Assembly: GCF_004337475.1 (NCBI RefSeq) | Contig: NZ_SJZJ01000021.1 | Location: forward strand, 1-62,010 | Reading direction: 5' to 3' | Source: Nocardioides jejuensis | Lineage (GTDB): Bacteria; Actinomycetota; Actinomycetes; Propionibacteriales; Nocardioidaceae | DNA: 62,010 nucleotides | Shown: positions 1-8,809 of the stretch, in pieces | Layout: each line of letters starts with the position of its first letter | How positions within the stretch are numbered: position 1 is the stretch's first letter | Made by a program: the position numbers and the translations under genes | Notes under the pieces: model-generated | Told to the model about the DNA's origin: nothing | The model's database searches: none | The model's input: the letters and a program-made list of their open reading frames with translations, nothing else

Positions 1-36
1 GCCCACCGTTTCGCGGTGGGCGCCCTTCGCGCTTGT
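1..36 (+). terminator. Probable terminator hairpin, left arm cut by window edge
   Basis: Positions 1-21 form a perfect 8-bp stem (GCCCACCG / CGGTGGGC) around a TTTCG loop. The right arm continues as GCCCTTCG and then CGCTTG. This matches the layout of the terminators at 44295 and 56349, where CGAAG...CTTCG extends the stem and a TTCGxGCxTT tail follows. The matching left extension would lie before position 1, so this is probably the 3' end of a plus-strand gene outside the window. It may also stop the minus-strand gene ending at 47. Confidence 0.6.
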
Positions 37-46
37 CAGGGGGCGA

Positions 47-1294
47 TCAGGCGGTCGTGGTGGGCCGGCCCGTGATCGCGAAGTAGGTCGACTTCAGGCC
101 GAACCAGCTGCGGAAGGTGTCGCCGTAGACCGTGTAGGTCCGGCCCTTCGTGCCGATGAAGGTGATCTTCGAGACGTGGTGGTTGTCATTCATCAGCACC
201 GTCGCCTTGGCGATGTCGCCGATGCCGGTCTTCTTCTCGATGTCCGCGACGTTGACGGCCACGGTCCACGAGTGGTGGCTGTTGGCCGACGTGCCGTCGG
301 GGTAGCGCACGTCGTCGTACGGGTCGGACTTCGAGGACAGGTAGGGCATCGAGGCGTCCCCGGCACTGGTCCATCCGCCGCTGCTCGCGGAGAACTGGGT
401 GAAGGCTGGCTTGCCGCCATACGACAGGATGACGCCCTTGGTCGCGTCGATCGCGTTGTTGCTGTTGGGCCACTCGGCGTCGTAGCCGCCGTAGACCTGG
501 CACGAGCTGGTGTCGCAGATGTCGTAGTAGGCGGCCAGCGGGTGCTGCAGCTCGTACGCCGCATAGGTGCGCGCCGCGACGGCCTGTGCGCTGACCGCGT
601 TGACGTTCCACGACGCCGGCATCTCCGAGGGCACGACGCCGCGCAGGTAGTCCTCGAGGCTCAGCTGGTTGATGGTGTCGCGGTCCGTCGAGGTCGCGCT
701 CGGGCGCGATGAGTAGAGCCGGCCGCGGTACTGGCGGCTGCCCGCGTCGTAGAAGAGCCGCATCGGCTCGCCCTGGGCGGTGAACGCGGCGTCCCCGGCC
801 AACGTGAGCCAGGTGGTCCAGGTCGTGCCGATCAGGTAGGCCACGGCCGTCTGCCCACCCGCGGCGGGCGTCAGCCGCCACCGGGTCGCGCCGTTGCGCG
901 GGAGGCTGCGGAACGTGCCGGTGGCGACGTCGAGGACCTGGAGCTTGGAGCGAGCCTCGATCACGACGTCGGCGGAGGTATCGGCGGAGATCTTCACGCG
1001 GATCGTCTGCGCGAACGTCGCCTGCTTCGTCCCCGGGTAGTAGAAGGCCACGATCTGCTGCCAGGTGAGCGGCGTCTTGCCGCGCGTCCCCCAGTTGCCC
1101 GTGGCGGCACCCTGCGCGCCGTACTGCGACATGCCGTGGCCGTGGCCGTAGCCGTGACCGGACAGGGTCACCTTGCCGGTCGCCGGCATCGTGTACGTCG
1201 TCGTACTCGCGGAGGCAGGAGACGCTTCCAGCCCGGAGAGGACGAGGACGCTGGAGAGGATGGCCGTGGTCAGACCGAAGGCACCGCGGCGCAT
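47..1294 (-). CDS. SpoIID/LytB domain secreted protein
   Basis: 415-aa protein of the SpoIID/LytB family, whose members act on peptidoglycan glycan strands. The N-terminus is a signal peptide (MRRGAF, then a hydrophobic stretch ending in ASPASA near residue 28). It is followed by a glycine/histidine-rich GYGHGHGMSQYGAQ motif near residues 47-60 that is typical of these proteins. The core SpoIID signature LEDYLRGVVPSEMP...AVAARTYA lies mid-protein. I chose the ATG at 1294 because GGAG sits 7 nt upstream and the signal peptide begins there; an in-frame ATG at 1369 would put 25 non-signal residues in front. The actinobacterium is unlikely to sporulate like Bacillus, so a cell-wall remodelling role is inferred. 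Confidence 0.88.
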   Translation of the reverse strand: MRRGAFGLTTAILSSVLVLSGLEASPASASTTTYTMPATGKVTLSGHGYGHGHGMSQYGAQGAATGNWGTRGKTPLTWQQIVAFYYPGTKQATFAQTIRVKISADTSADVVIEARSKLQVLDVATGTFRSLPRNGATRWRLTPAAGGQTAVAYLIGTTWTTWLTLAGDAAFTAQGEPMRLFYDAGSRQYRGRLYSSRPSATSTDRDTINQLSLEDYLRGVVPSEMPASWNVNAVSAQAVAARTYAAYELQHPLAAYYDICDTSSCQVYGGYDAEWPNSNNAIDATKGVILSYGGKPAFTQFSASSGGWTSAGDASMPYLSSKSDPYDDVRYPDGTSANSHHSWTVAVNVADIEKKTGIGDIAKATVLMNDNHHVSKITFIGTKGRTYTVYGDTFRSWFGLKSTYFAITGRPTTTA

Positions 1295-1412
1295 GGGGAA
1301 ACTCCGTGACTCGTGTGACTGTTGGGAAGCATGAGGTCCCAGCATGCGCAGGCGAAACGCCCGATTCAAGGTCTACCGGCGAACTACAGATATGGAATTC
1401 ACCACGTTGCGC

Positions 1413-2804
1413 TCAGGCGCGGTGCAGCCTGCGCGCCGCCTCGGCGACCGAACCCGACAGCGACGGGTAGACCGTGAAGACGTGCGCCAGCTGGTCGGCG
1501 GTGATCCGCTCGGTGACGGCCACCGCGATCGGGTGGATCAGCTCGCTCGCGTGCGGACCGACCACCACTCCCCCGAGCACACGGCCCGAGCCGGGGCTGA
1601 TCAGCAGCTTCACGAAGCCCTCCTTGACCTCCTGCATCTTGGCGCGGGAGTTGCTCGCGAGCGGCTGGAGCACGACCTCGGCGTAGGCCTTGCCGTCGTC
1701 GACGGTCTGCTGGCTGACGCCGACCGTGGCGATCTCGGGCGAGGTGAAGACGTTGGACGCGACGACGCCGAGGTCGAGCGGGCTCACCGCGTCACCAAGC
1801 ACGTGCCACATCGCGATCCGGCCCTGCATCGCGGCCACGGAGGCGAGCATGAAGACACCGGTGCAGTCGCCCGCGGCGTACACACCGCGAGCGGTGGTGC
1901 GCGAGACCCGGTCGACCTTGATGAAGCCGCCCTCGTCGAGCTCCACGCCGGCCTCGGTCAGGCCGAGGTCGCGGGTGTTGGGGATCGACCCGAGGGCCAG
2001 GAGGCAGTGCGAGCCGGTGACCGTGCGGCCGTCCTCGAGCTCGACCGTGACGGTGTCGCCGTCGCGGGTCACGGACTTCATCCGGGACCGGCCGAGGACC
2101 TCCATGCCCCGTCGCTTGAAGACGTCCTCGAGCACCTGCGCGGCGTCGGCGTCCTCGCCGGGCAGCACGCGGTCGCGGCTGGAGACGAGCGTGACGTCCA
2201 CTCCGATGCCGTTGTAGGCGCTGGCGAACTCCGCACCGGTCACGCCCGAGCCGACCACGATCAACTTCGTCGGGATCTCGTCGAGGTCGTAGACCTGCTC
2301 CCAGGTGAGGATGCGCTCGCCGTCGGGCTGCGCGCTCGCCAGGGTGCGCGGGGCAGCGCCGGTCGCGATCAGCACCGCGTCCGCGTCGTACGACGTCTCG
2401 GTGCCGTCCGGTGCTGTCGCGATGACACGGGACGGACCGTCGAGGCGACCGTGACCCTTGACCACCGTGATGCCGGCCTTCGCCAGCCCGGCGGCGATGT
2501 CGGCCGACTGGTCGGCGGCGAGCTGCTTCACGCGCGCGTTGACGCGGGCCAGGTCCACGCCAATCGCCGCGGCGGCGTCGCCCTGGTGGTCCTTGAGGAA
2601 GATGCCGAGCTCGCCGGCGACCTCGACCTGGTTCATCACGTCGGCGGTGGCAATGAGGGTCTTCGAGGGCACGCAGTCGGTGAGCACCGCAGAGCCACCG
2701 ATGCCGTCGCTGTCGACGACGGTCACCTCTGCGCCCAGCTGGGCGGCGACCAGCGCCGACTCGTATCCACCCGGACCGCCACCGATGATCACCACGCGCG
2801 TCAT
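1413..2804 (-). CDS. lpdA: NAD(P)H-quinone dehydrogenase LpdA-type flavoprotein (lacks redox disulfide)
   Basis: 463-aa member of the flavoprotein disulfide reductase family. The FAD-binding GGGPGG is at residues 8-13, a second nucleotide-binding VVGSGVTGAEFAS lies mid-protein, and the FAD-contacting GVYAAGDCTG is near residue 310. The usual CxxxxC active-site pair is broken: the motif reads GGSAVLTDCVPSK, so Ala39 stands where the first Cys should be and only Cys44 remains. This is the state known for mycobacterial LpdA (Rv3303c), a quinone reductase and not a lipoamide dehydrogenase. The start ATG overlaps the stop of the upstream gene (ATGA), implying translational coupling. Confidence 0.88.
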   Translation of the reverse strand: MTRVVIIGGGPGGYESALVAAQLGAEVTVVDSDGIGGSAVLTDCVPSKTLIATADVMNQVEVAGELGIFLKDHQGDAAAAIGVDLARVNARVKQLAADQSADIAAGLAKAGITVVKGHGRLDGPSRVIATAPDGTETSYDADAVLIATGAAPRTLASAQPDGERILTWEQVYDLDEIPTKLIVVGSGVTGAEFASAYNGIGVDVTLVSSRDRVLPGEDADAAQVLEDVFKRRGMEVLGRSRMKSVTRDGDTVTVELEDGRTVTGSHCLLALGSIPNTRDLGLTEAGVELDEGGFIKVDRVSRTTARGVYAAGDCTGVFMLASVAAMQGRIAMWHVLGDAVSPLDLGVVASNVFTSPEIATVGVSQQTVDDGKAYAEVVLQPLASNSRAKMQEVKEGFVKLLISPGSGRVLGGVVVGPHASELIHPIAVAVTERITADQLAHVFTVYPSLSGSVAEAARRLHRA

Positions 2805-3319
2805 GGGTGCATCCTGCCAGCCCCGGGCCGGTGGCGCCGCAGGCGGGACTGCCGGCGCTCGAGACGGATCCGCCCGTCAGCCGACGGCCGTGGCCACCAC
2901 ATCCAGCTCGTGCCCGGACCCGTCGGCAACCGCCGTCCTTCGAGCGCGGCCCACCAGTGCGACGGAGCCGTCGTACGCAGCACCGTGCGGCCGTCGCCGT
3001 CGACCTCTGCCCCGACGATGTCGGCGCCTGCCGCCACGAAGCCTGCCGCTGTGATCACACAGGGAATTGGCTCTCGTTGGCTCCGTGCCTTCAGCTCCCA
3101 GCGAGCCAGCGGCGCGATGGGCCAGCTGCGGGACAGCAGCTCCTGCGGGCTCCACGACGCCCTCGGATCCAGCCCTCGGCCGACGCGGAGTATGAGCATC
3201 CCGCGTCGGCCCTGCGCCGGGGCGATGCCGACCGAAGCCAGGACGGCCGCCGCCGCACGACCCGAGAGCAAGGGCCCGGTCGCGGGGTTGAGGTCGTGTC
3301 CGTCGGCTGCAGGAGACAT
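2801..3319 (-). CDS. Hypothetical protein upstream of and coupled to lpdA
   Basis: 172-aa protein with no domain I recognise. Codons have the strong GC third-position bias of the neighbours and the TGA stop overlaps the lpdA start by 4 nt, both supporting a real gene. The C-terminus is very basic (QSRLRRHRPGAGR). An AGGACAGG sequence about 8 nt before the ATG at 3319 is a plausible ribosome site. Longer or shifted readings on this strand are less well placed. Function unknown; co-expression with the quinone reductase is inferred from the overlap. Confidence 0.55.
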   Translation of the reverse strand: MSPAADGHDLNPATGPLLSGRAAAAVLASVGIAPAQGRRGMLILRVGRGLDPRASWSPQELLSRSWPIAPLARWELKARSQREPIPCVITAAGFVAAGADIVGAEVDGDGRTVLRTTAPSHWWAALEGRRLPTGPGTSWMWWPRPSADGRIRLERRQSRLRRHRPGAGRMHP

Positions 3320-3443
3320 GCGGTGAGCCTGTCCTGATCTGCCGGACCGCGCATCCGGGGTGGCTGTCGCCTGTGGACGCCCGGCGAGATCGGTGACGCG
3401 TTGCGCGCGGGCCAGGCCACCACTGAGCGAGGGTATCCCCCTG

Positions 3444-3486
3444 TGCTGTGTTTATGAGGTCAGTTGGTGACCTCATAAACACAGCA
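3444..3486. repeat. Perfect 19-bp inverted repeat with 5-nt loop
   Basis: The arms TGCTGTGTTTATGAGGTCA (3444-3462) and its exact reverse complement (3468-3486) enclose GTTGG. The arms are only about 42% GC in a region of about 70% GC, so the element stands out. It lies 46 nt beyond the stop of the sulfonate-type operon (minus strand) and upstream of the gene at 2801-3319. A terminator for that operon is the simplest reading, though no U-rich tail follows on either strand; an operator or short mobile palindrome is possible. Confidence 0.75.
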
Positions 3487-3531
3487 GACCAGGAACGGTC
3501 CCCCACCGCCGACGCGGACCCGCGCCCCCGG

Positions 3532-4389
3532 TCAGGGCCGCCAGCGGGAGAAGCGGCGCTCCAGGGCCACCAGGCCGTAGTTCACCGCCAGACCGAGGAC
3601 GGACGTCGTGAGGATCGCGGCGTACATCTTCGGGATCAGCATGTTGTTGTTGGAGTAGGTGATCAGGAAGCCGAGGCCCGCATTGGCACCGACCAGCTCG
3701 GCCGCGATCAGCACCAGGATCGCCGCCGCTCCGGAGATCCGGATGCCGGTGAAGATCGTCGGCACCGCGGCCGGGAAGACCACCTTGCGGAATGTTGCGA
3801 TCGGCGAAAGGCCCAGCACCTTCGCCGATCGCAACAGCTGGGGGTCGACCGTCGCCACGCCGGAGATCGTGCTGAGCAGGATCGGGAAGAAGCAGGCGTA
3901 GGTGATGATCGCGATCTTCGACGCCTCGCCGATGCCGAGCAGCAGCGTGAAGACCGGGAGGAGCGCGAGGGCCGCGGTGTTGCGGAAGACCTCCAGGACC
4001 GGCTGGAAGAACTCGCGCACGGGGCGGTACCAGGCGATGGCCGCACCGATCGGGATCGCCAGGACAGTCGCGAGGACGAAGCCGACGCCGGACCGGACCA
4101 GGCTGGCCTGCAGGTGCCGCCAGAGCTCACCGCTCGCGATCAGGTCCCACCACGCGCCGAGCACCACGTGCAGCGGCGGGATGAAGTAGGCGTCGAGCAG
4201 GCCGAGCTGCGGCAGCACCTCCCACAACAAGGCCACCGTCAGCACTCCGGCGACACCGCGGGCGAGCGTCACCGCACGCTTGCGACCGGGTGAGACGCCG
4301 CGCGCCCGGAGGGCCGCCTCCTGGCGCGGGTTGGGCCGCGCCTCGGTGCGTTCGTCGAGCAGGCTGGTCGTCCTGAAGCTAGGCGACAT
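3532..4389 (-). CDS. ABC transporter permease, sulfonate/taurine/nitrate type
   Basis: 285-aa inner-membrane permease of the SsuC/TauC type, with about six hydrophobic segments (first VTLARGVAGVLTVALLWEVL). The cytoplasmic EAA loop region (LLRSAKVLGLSPIATFRKVVFPAAVPTIFTG) docks the ATPase. I chose the ATG at 4389 because an ideal AAGGAGG lies 6 nt upstream; this makes the gene overlap the ATPase stop by 11 nt. It is the last gene of a four-gene operon with a flavin monooxygenase, which suggests import of organosulfur or similar compounds. Confidence 0.9.
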   Translation of the reverse strand: MSPSFRTTSLLDERTEARPNPRQEAALRARGVSPGRKRAVTLARGVAGVLTVALLWEVLPQLGLLDAYFIPPLHVVLGAWWDLIASGELWRHLQASLVRSGVGFVLATVLAIPIGAAIAWYRPVREFFQPVLEVFRNTAALALLPVFTLLLGIGEASKIAIITYACFFPILLSTISGVATVDPQLLRSAKVLGLSPIATFRKVVFPAAVPTIFTGIRISGAAAILVLIAAELVGANAGLGFLITYSNNNMLIPKMYAAILTTSVLGLAVNYGLVALERRFSRWRP

Positions 4390-5218
4390 GCGCGTCCTCC
4401 TTCCGGTGCGCCGGGCTGGGCCGTCCAGGGGCATGCTCCTCGCGCAGCAGCGTCCACACCTCGTGCCGGTACGCCGCGAACTCGGCCGTCGCGCGCACGT
4501 CCCGGTCCCCTGCGCCGGAACGGTCGAGATCGATGTCGACGATCGCCTTGATCCGGCCAGGCCGGTTGCTCATCACCGCGACGCGCTGGCCGAGGAAGAC
4601 GGCCTCGTCGATGTCGTGGGTGATGAAGACGACCGTGGTGCCCGTGCGCTGCCAGATCGTGACGAGCTCCTCCTGGAGGCGCTCCCGGGTCTGGGCGTCG
4701 AGGGCGCCGTACGGCTCGTCCATCAACAGCACCTCCGGCTGGTAGGAGAGGCTGCGCGCGATCGCGACGCGCTGCTTCATGCCGCCGGAGAGCTCGTGCG
4801 GATAGCGCCCCGCGAACTCCGTCAGCCCGACCAGCTCGAGGTACGTCCTCGCCCGCTCCTGGCGCTGCGCCTTCGACAGGCCGCCCTTCGCCTCGAGCGC
4901 GAACTCGATGTTGGCCTGGGCGGTCCGCCACGGGAGCAGCGTGTACTGCTGGAAGACCACGGACCGGTCGAGACCGGGGCCCGTGATCGGGGTGCCGTCG
5001 ATCGTGATGCTGCCCGAGGTGGGCTTCGCGAGCCCCGCGATCAGGTCGAGCACCGTGGACTTGCCGCACCCGGACGGACCCACGACGGTGAGGAACTCCC
5101 CCGCCGCGATGTCGAGGTCGAGCCCCTCCAGGGCGACGAACTCGCGCAGCTGCCGGTCGTCGTTGCCGCGGACCAGGAAGGTCTGGCCCACGCCACGCAG
5201 CTCGATACGGGAACTCAT
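4379..5218 (-). CDS. ABC transporter ATP-binding protein, sulfonate/nitrate type
   Basis: 279-aa ATPase subunit. Walker A GPSGCGKST is at residues 47-55, the Q-loop is VVFQQYTLLPW, the signature is LSGGMKQR, Walker B is EVLLMDEPYGALD, and the H-loop is VVFITHD. The ATG at 5218 follows a GAGGGG ribosome site and lies 10 nt after the binding-protein stop; an upstream in-frame ATG would overlap that gene. It energises the neighbouring permease. Confidence 0.93.
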   Translation of the reverse strand: MSSRIELRGVGQTFLVRGNDDRQLREFVALEGLDLDIAAGEFLTVVGPSGCGKSTVLDLIAGLAKPTSGSITIDGTPITGPGLDRSVVFQQYTLLPWRTAQANIEFALEAKGGLSKAQRQERARTYLELVGLTEFAGRYPHELSGGMKQRVAIARSLSYQPEVLLMDEPYGALDAQTRERLQEELVTIWQRTGTTVVFITHDIDEAVFLGQRVAVMSNRPGRIKAIVDIDLDRSGAGDRDVRATAEFAAYRHEVWTLLREEHAPGRPSPAHRKEDAHVA

Positions 5219-5228
5219 GGCCGGCCCC

Positions 5229-6263
5229 TCACGCGTTCGGGTTGAACTCGTTGGTGAACACGTCGGACGGCTTGATCTTCGACGGGTCCACGTCACCGCG
5301 CGTGCCGAGCCAGTCGAGCCAGATCGAGATGTCCTTGTCCGCGATCACGCCGCCCTTGCTGGAGACGCCGGTGCTGCCGTTCCAGTTCTTGTCGACGGCC
5401 TCGACCTGGTCGCCGTAGCCGTTGTCGGTGAGCCACGTGTCGTAGATCTTCAGGACGTCGGCCCGGTCGTGCGACTCGATGTAGTCGATCGCGTAGGCGA
5501 CACCGGCAACGAGGGTCTTGTCGGCCTTCTTCTCCTTCTTGATCCAGTCGGTGCGCAGGGACAGGCCGCCGCCGTTGTAGTAGCCGACGACGTCGCTGTC
5601 CTTGACGATCGTGTCGATCGGGACGGCCTCGCCGATCGGCTTCAGCTGCCCCACTCCGACGTACGCCGCGTCGACCTGGCCGTTCTTGAGGGCCTGGGCG
5701 GTGTTGAGCGGCGGCAGCGGGACGAGGGTGACCTTCTTGATCTGGGCCTGGGTCAGACCGCCCTTGGCGAACCAGGTGTCGAGCACGGCCTCGGCGTTGG
5801 CACCGAGGGTGTTGACCGCGACCTTCTTGCCGATGAACGAGTGCGGGTCCTTGGTCAGGCCCGAGCCCTTCTTGGCGACGATCGCCGCTCCGGTCTTCGC
5901 GTTGGTGCCGTAGGAGGAGACGACCGCCTTGATCGGCACGCCGGTCGCCACCGTCTGGGCGATCGCGCCGTAGAACGCCGATGCCGAGATGTCGACCTGG
6001 TTGCTGGCCAGCGCCCGCAGCGACTCGGGGCCGCCCTGGACGTCGCCGACCTTCTTCAGCTGGATGCCGGGCAGCTTGCCCAGGGCGTCGGCGAGCTGCA
6101 GCGGGTCCACGGATCCGGGCGCGCTCTGGTAGCGGACGACGGTCTTGCCATCGGCGGTGGTCGCATCAGCCGCACCGCAGGCCGTGAGCCCACCGAGCAG
6201 CGCGGCTGCGGCGGCAGAACCGGCCAGCAGGCGTCGGGCGGAGGCGGTCGTGGTGGTGCTCAT
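5229..6263 (-). CDS. ABC transporter substrate-binding lipoprotein (SsuA/TauA-like)
   Basis: 344-aa periplasmic-type binding protein of the NMT1/SsuA fold, anchored as a lipoprotein. The signal peptide RRLLAGSAAAAALLGGL ends in a lipobox LTAC with the lipidated Cys at residue 29. The ATG at 6263 has GAGAGGAA about 7 nt upstream. The operon position between a two-component-type flavin monooxygenase and the ABC ATPase suggests that it captures an alkanesulfonate or related organosulfur ligand; the exact ligand cannot be read from sequence. Confidence 0.9.
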   Translation of the reverse strand: MSTTTTASARRLLAGSAAAAALLGGLTACGAADATTADGKTVVRYQSAPGSVDPLQLADALGKLPGIQLKKVGDVQGGPESLRALASNQVDISASAFYGAIAQTVATGVPIKAVVSSYGTNAKTGAAIVAKKGSGLTKDPHSFIGKKVAVNTLGANAEAVLDTWFAKGGLTQAQIKKVTLVPLPPLNTAQALKNGQVDAAYVGVGQLKPIGEAVPIDTIVKDSDVVGYYNGGGLSLRTDWIKKEKKADKTLVAGVAYAIDYIESHDRADVLKIYDTWLTDNGYGDQVEAVDKNWNGSTGVSSKGGVIADKDISIWLDWLGTRGDVDPSKIKPSDVFTNEFNPNA

Positions 6264-6324
6264 GGGTGGTTCCTCTCGGGGTTTCTCGGGTGTGGGGTGA
6301 CGCTGATGGAGCGGGTGGAACAGA

Positions 6325-7671
6325 TCAGGAGGCGTCGGCAGCGGCCGACTGCTCGGCGTACTGGCTGACGGGGCGGTCCAGGCCGTAGTGCTCGCGGAGC
6401 GTCGAGCCGGTGTACTCGGTGCGGAAGAGGCCGCGCTCCTGCAGGATCGGCACGACCTTCGAGGTGAAGGCGTCGAGGTGCTGCGGGTAGAGCGGCGGCA
6501 GCACGTTGAAGCCGTCGGCCGCCCCGCCCTCGAACCACTCCTGGATCGTGTCGGCGATCTGGACCGGCGTACCGTGCACGACGTTGTGACCACGGCCGCC
6601 GGCCAGGCGGTGGAGGAGCTGGCGGACCGTCGGACGGTCGCGCTCCACGATGTTCGCGACCACCTGCAGGCGGCTGCGGTTGTTGTCGAGGACGTTGCCG
6701 GCGCCGCCGAAGATGTCGGCGGGCACGGGCTCGTCGAGCTCGAGGTGCGACAGCGAGATCCCGGCGATGCCCTCGAGCTGCTTGAGTCCGTACGCCGGCA
6801 CGGTCAGCCGGTTGAACTCCTCGTAGAGCTCACGCGCTTCGGCCTCGGTGTCGCCGATGAATGGGCTGATGCCGGGCAGCACCTTGACCGACTCGGGGTC
6901 GCGACCGAACCCGACCGCCTTGGCCTTGATGTCGGCGTAGAACGCCTGGGCGTCGGCAAGCGTCTGGTGCGCGGTGAAGATCGCCTCGGCGTTGCGGCCG
7001 GCGAAGTTGCGCCCGTCGTTGGATGAGCCGGCCTGGACATAGACCGGGCGACCCTGCGGCGTACGCGGGGCGTTGAAGGGGCCCTTGACCGACAGGTGCT
7101 TGCCGACGTGGTTGATCGCGTGCACCTTCGCGGTGTCGACGAAGACGCCGCTCGTGCGGTCGACGACCTCCGCGTCGTCCTCCCAGCTGTCCCAGAGCTT
7201 CGTGATCACGTCGACGAACTCCTGGGCCCGCTCGTAGCGCGTCGCCGGGTCGGCGGCGCGGTCCTGGCCGAAGTTGGCGGCAGCCTCGTCGCCCTGCGTG
7301 GTGACGATGTTCCAGCCGGCGCGACCGCCGGAGATCCGGTCGAGGCTGCCGAAGAGCCGGGCCAGGTTGTACGGCGCGTAGTAGCTCGTGGACGCCGTCG
7401 CGATCAGGCCGATCTTCTCGGTGGCGGTGGCGAGCGCGGTGAGCAGCGTGATCGGCTCGAACTGGTTGCTCGGCCGGTGACCGGTCCCCCACCAGACCGG
7501 ACCGTCGGCCAGGAAGACGGCGTCGAGCTTCGCGGCCTCAGCGCGGCGGGCGAGGTCCTGGTACCAGGTGATGTCGCCGACGCGCTCCGCCCCGCTCTCC
7601 GGGTGTCGCCACGAGGCCTCGTGGTGGCCGGTGTCGTGGAGGAAGGCGTTGAGGCTGAGCTGTCGTCCCAT
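6325..7671 (-). CDS. LLM-class FMN-dependent monooxygenase (NtaA/SnaA/DszA family)
   Basis: 448-aa luciferase-like TIM-barrel flavin monooxygenase. Family features include FLADGPVWW, the long AGWNIVTTQGDEAAANFG segment, and VYVQAGSSNDGRNFAGRNAEAIFTA. Homologues (nitrilotriacetate, pristinamycin or dibenzothiophene-sulfone monooxygenases) use FMNH2 from a separate reductase. No reductase is encoded in the operon. The ATG at 7671 is preferred over the in-frame ATG at 7680 because GAAGGA lies 8 nt before it. It is the first gene of the operon and probably cleaves the compound imported by the downstream ABC system. Confidence 0.9.
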   Translation of the reverse strand: MGRQLSLNAFLHDTGHHEASWRHPESGAERVGDITWYQDLARRAEAAKLDAVFLADGPVWWGTGHRPSNQFEPITLLTALATATEKIGLIATASTSYYAPYNLARLFGSLDRISGGRAGWNIVTTQGDEAAANFGQDRAADPATRYERAQEFVDVITKLWDSWEDDAEVVDRTSGVFVDTAKVHAINHVGKHLSVKGPFNAPRTPQGRPVYVQAGSSNDGRNFAGRNAEAIFTAHQTLADAQAFYADIKAKAVGFGRDPESVKVLPGISPFIGDTEAEARELYEEFNRLTVPAYGLKQLEGIAGISLSHLELDEPVPADIFGGAGNVLDNNRSRLQVVANIVERDRPTVRQLLHRLAGGRGHNVVHGTPVQIADTIQEWFEGGAADGFNVLPPLYPQHLDAFTSKVVPILQERGLFRTEYTGSTLREHYGLDRPVSQYAEQSAAADAS

Positions 7672-7813
7672 GGTTCGCATCCTTCGAATTCATGTATTCC
7701 TAGTGGATTACTTGACTTTAATCGAAGGGTCGTCACCTCCAGCAAATCCGGTGACCGGAATGTGGGACGCCGTCTCAGGATCGCGCCTCCGCGGAGGCCC
7801 CTAGGATCGATCA
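7672..7813. promoter_or_regulatory. Divergent promoter region with candidate palindromic operators
   Basis: 142-bp intergenic region between the monooxygenase operon (leftward) and the YdcZ-type transporter (rightward). The part near the operon (7688-7725) is unusually AT-rich. Two perfect palindromes are present: TCCGGTGACCGGA at 7747-7759 and GCCTCCGCGGAGGC at 7785-7798. A -10 box TAGGAT at 7802-7807 lies 6 nt before the GTG at 7814, predicting a leaderless transporter mRNA. No regulator gene is adjacent. Confidence 0.5.
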
Positions 7814-8806
7814 GTGACGTCACCTCAGGCCGCTCCCTCGACCGCCTCCGCCTCGCCGGCGCCCCGAGCCCTGCGGATCGCCGCCGTGCCACTGATGCTC
7901 GTGGCCGGCGCGATGGTGGCGGTCCAGTCGCAGGTCAACGGACGCCTCGCGACTGCCCTCGGCGACGGACCGCGGGCGGGCATCGGCGCCGCGGTGATCA
8001 GCTTCGGCACCGGACTGCTGATCCTTGCGATCGCCACGACCAACTCCCCCGCGCTGCGCTCGAGTGCCGGGGCGCTCGTGGCAGCCGTCCGCGCAAGGAC
8101 GCTCCGCCCCGTCGAGGTGATCGGCGGACTGATGGGCGCTTTTCTCGTCGCCACGCAGGGGCTCACCGTGGGCACCATCGGCGTCGCCCTCTTCAGCGTC
8201 GCCCTCACCGCCGGGCAGTCCGTCAGCGCCCTGGCGGTCGACCACCTCGGCTTCGGCCCCGCCGGCCACCAGCCGCTGTCGGCATCCCGCGCGGTCGCGG
8301 CAGCGTTCGCCGTCGCGGCGGTCCTGCTCGGGACCGGCTCACGACTGGCGGACGACGTCTCGGTCCAGCTGATCGCGTTTGCCGCCCTCGCCTTCCTCGC
8401 CGGTGCCGGGTCCGCGGTCCAGCAGGCGCTCAACGGCCGCGTCTCTGCACACGTCGGCCCTTGGGTGACCACGCTCAACAACTTCGTCGTCGGCTGGTTC
8501 GGGCTGCTCGTCGCGTTCGCGCTCAGCCTGCTCGCGCACGGCCACCTGCGCGGACTGCCGCACACGTGGTGGCTCTACCTCGGCGGCGCGATCGGCATCA
8601 CGTTCATCTGGCTCGCCGCGGTGCTGGTCCGCGTGCACGGCGTCCTCATCCTGGGCCTGTCGATGATCGCCGGCCAGGTGATCGGCGCGCAGCTGATCCA
8701 GGCCGTCGTCGACCACGAGGCTGTCGACACAGCGGGCTACGCCGCCAGCGGCCTGACCGTCGTCGGCGTCGTGATCGCCCTGGGACTGCGACGCAGTCGA
8801 GGATGA
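7814..8806 (+). CDS. DMT-family transporter, YdcZ (DUF606) type
   Basis: 330-aa integral membrane protein with about ten hydrophobic segments arranged as two DUF606/YdcZ-like halves. The first half begins VPLMLVAGAMVAVQSQVNGRLA and the second ALAFLAGAGSAVQQALNGRV. The repeated QxxxNGR motif is characteristic of the family. GTG start at 7814 with a leaderless-type -10 box. Substrate unknown; divergent placement from a sulfonate-type operon may imply a shared regulator but is not evidence of substrate. Confidence 0.85.
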   Translation: MTSPQAAPSTASASPAPRALRIAAVPLMLVAGAMVAVQSQVNGRLATALGDGPRAGIGAAVISFGTGLLILAIATTNSPALRSSAGALVAAVRARTLRPVEVIGGLMGAFLVATQGLTVGTIGVALFSVALTAGQSVSALAVDHLGFGPAGHQPLSASRAVAAAFAVAAVLLGTGSRLADDVSVQLIAFAALAFLAGAGSAVQQALNGRVSAHVGPWVTTLNNFVVGWFGLLVAFALSLLAHGHLRGLPHTWWLYLGGAIGITFIWLAAVLVRVHGVLILGLSMIAGQVIGAQLIQAVVDHEAVDTAGYAASGLTVVGVVIALGLRRSRG

Positions 8807-8809
8807 CGA

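Noticed and set aside
2877..3506. Alternative 209-codon frame overlapping the gene at 2801-3319
   Set aside because: It is Arg-rich with poor codon bias, runs through the AT-rich inverted repeat, and lacks the ATGA coupling to lpdA.
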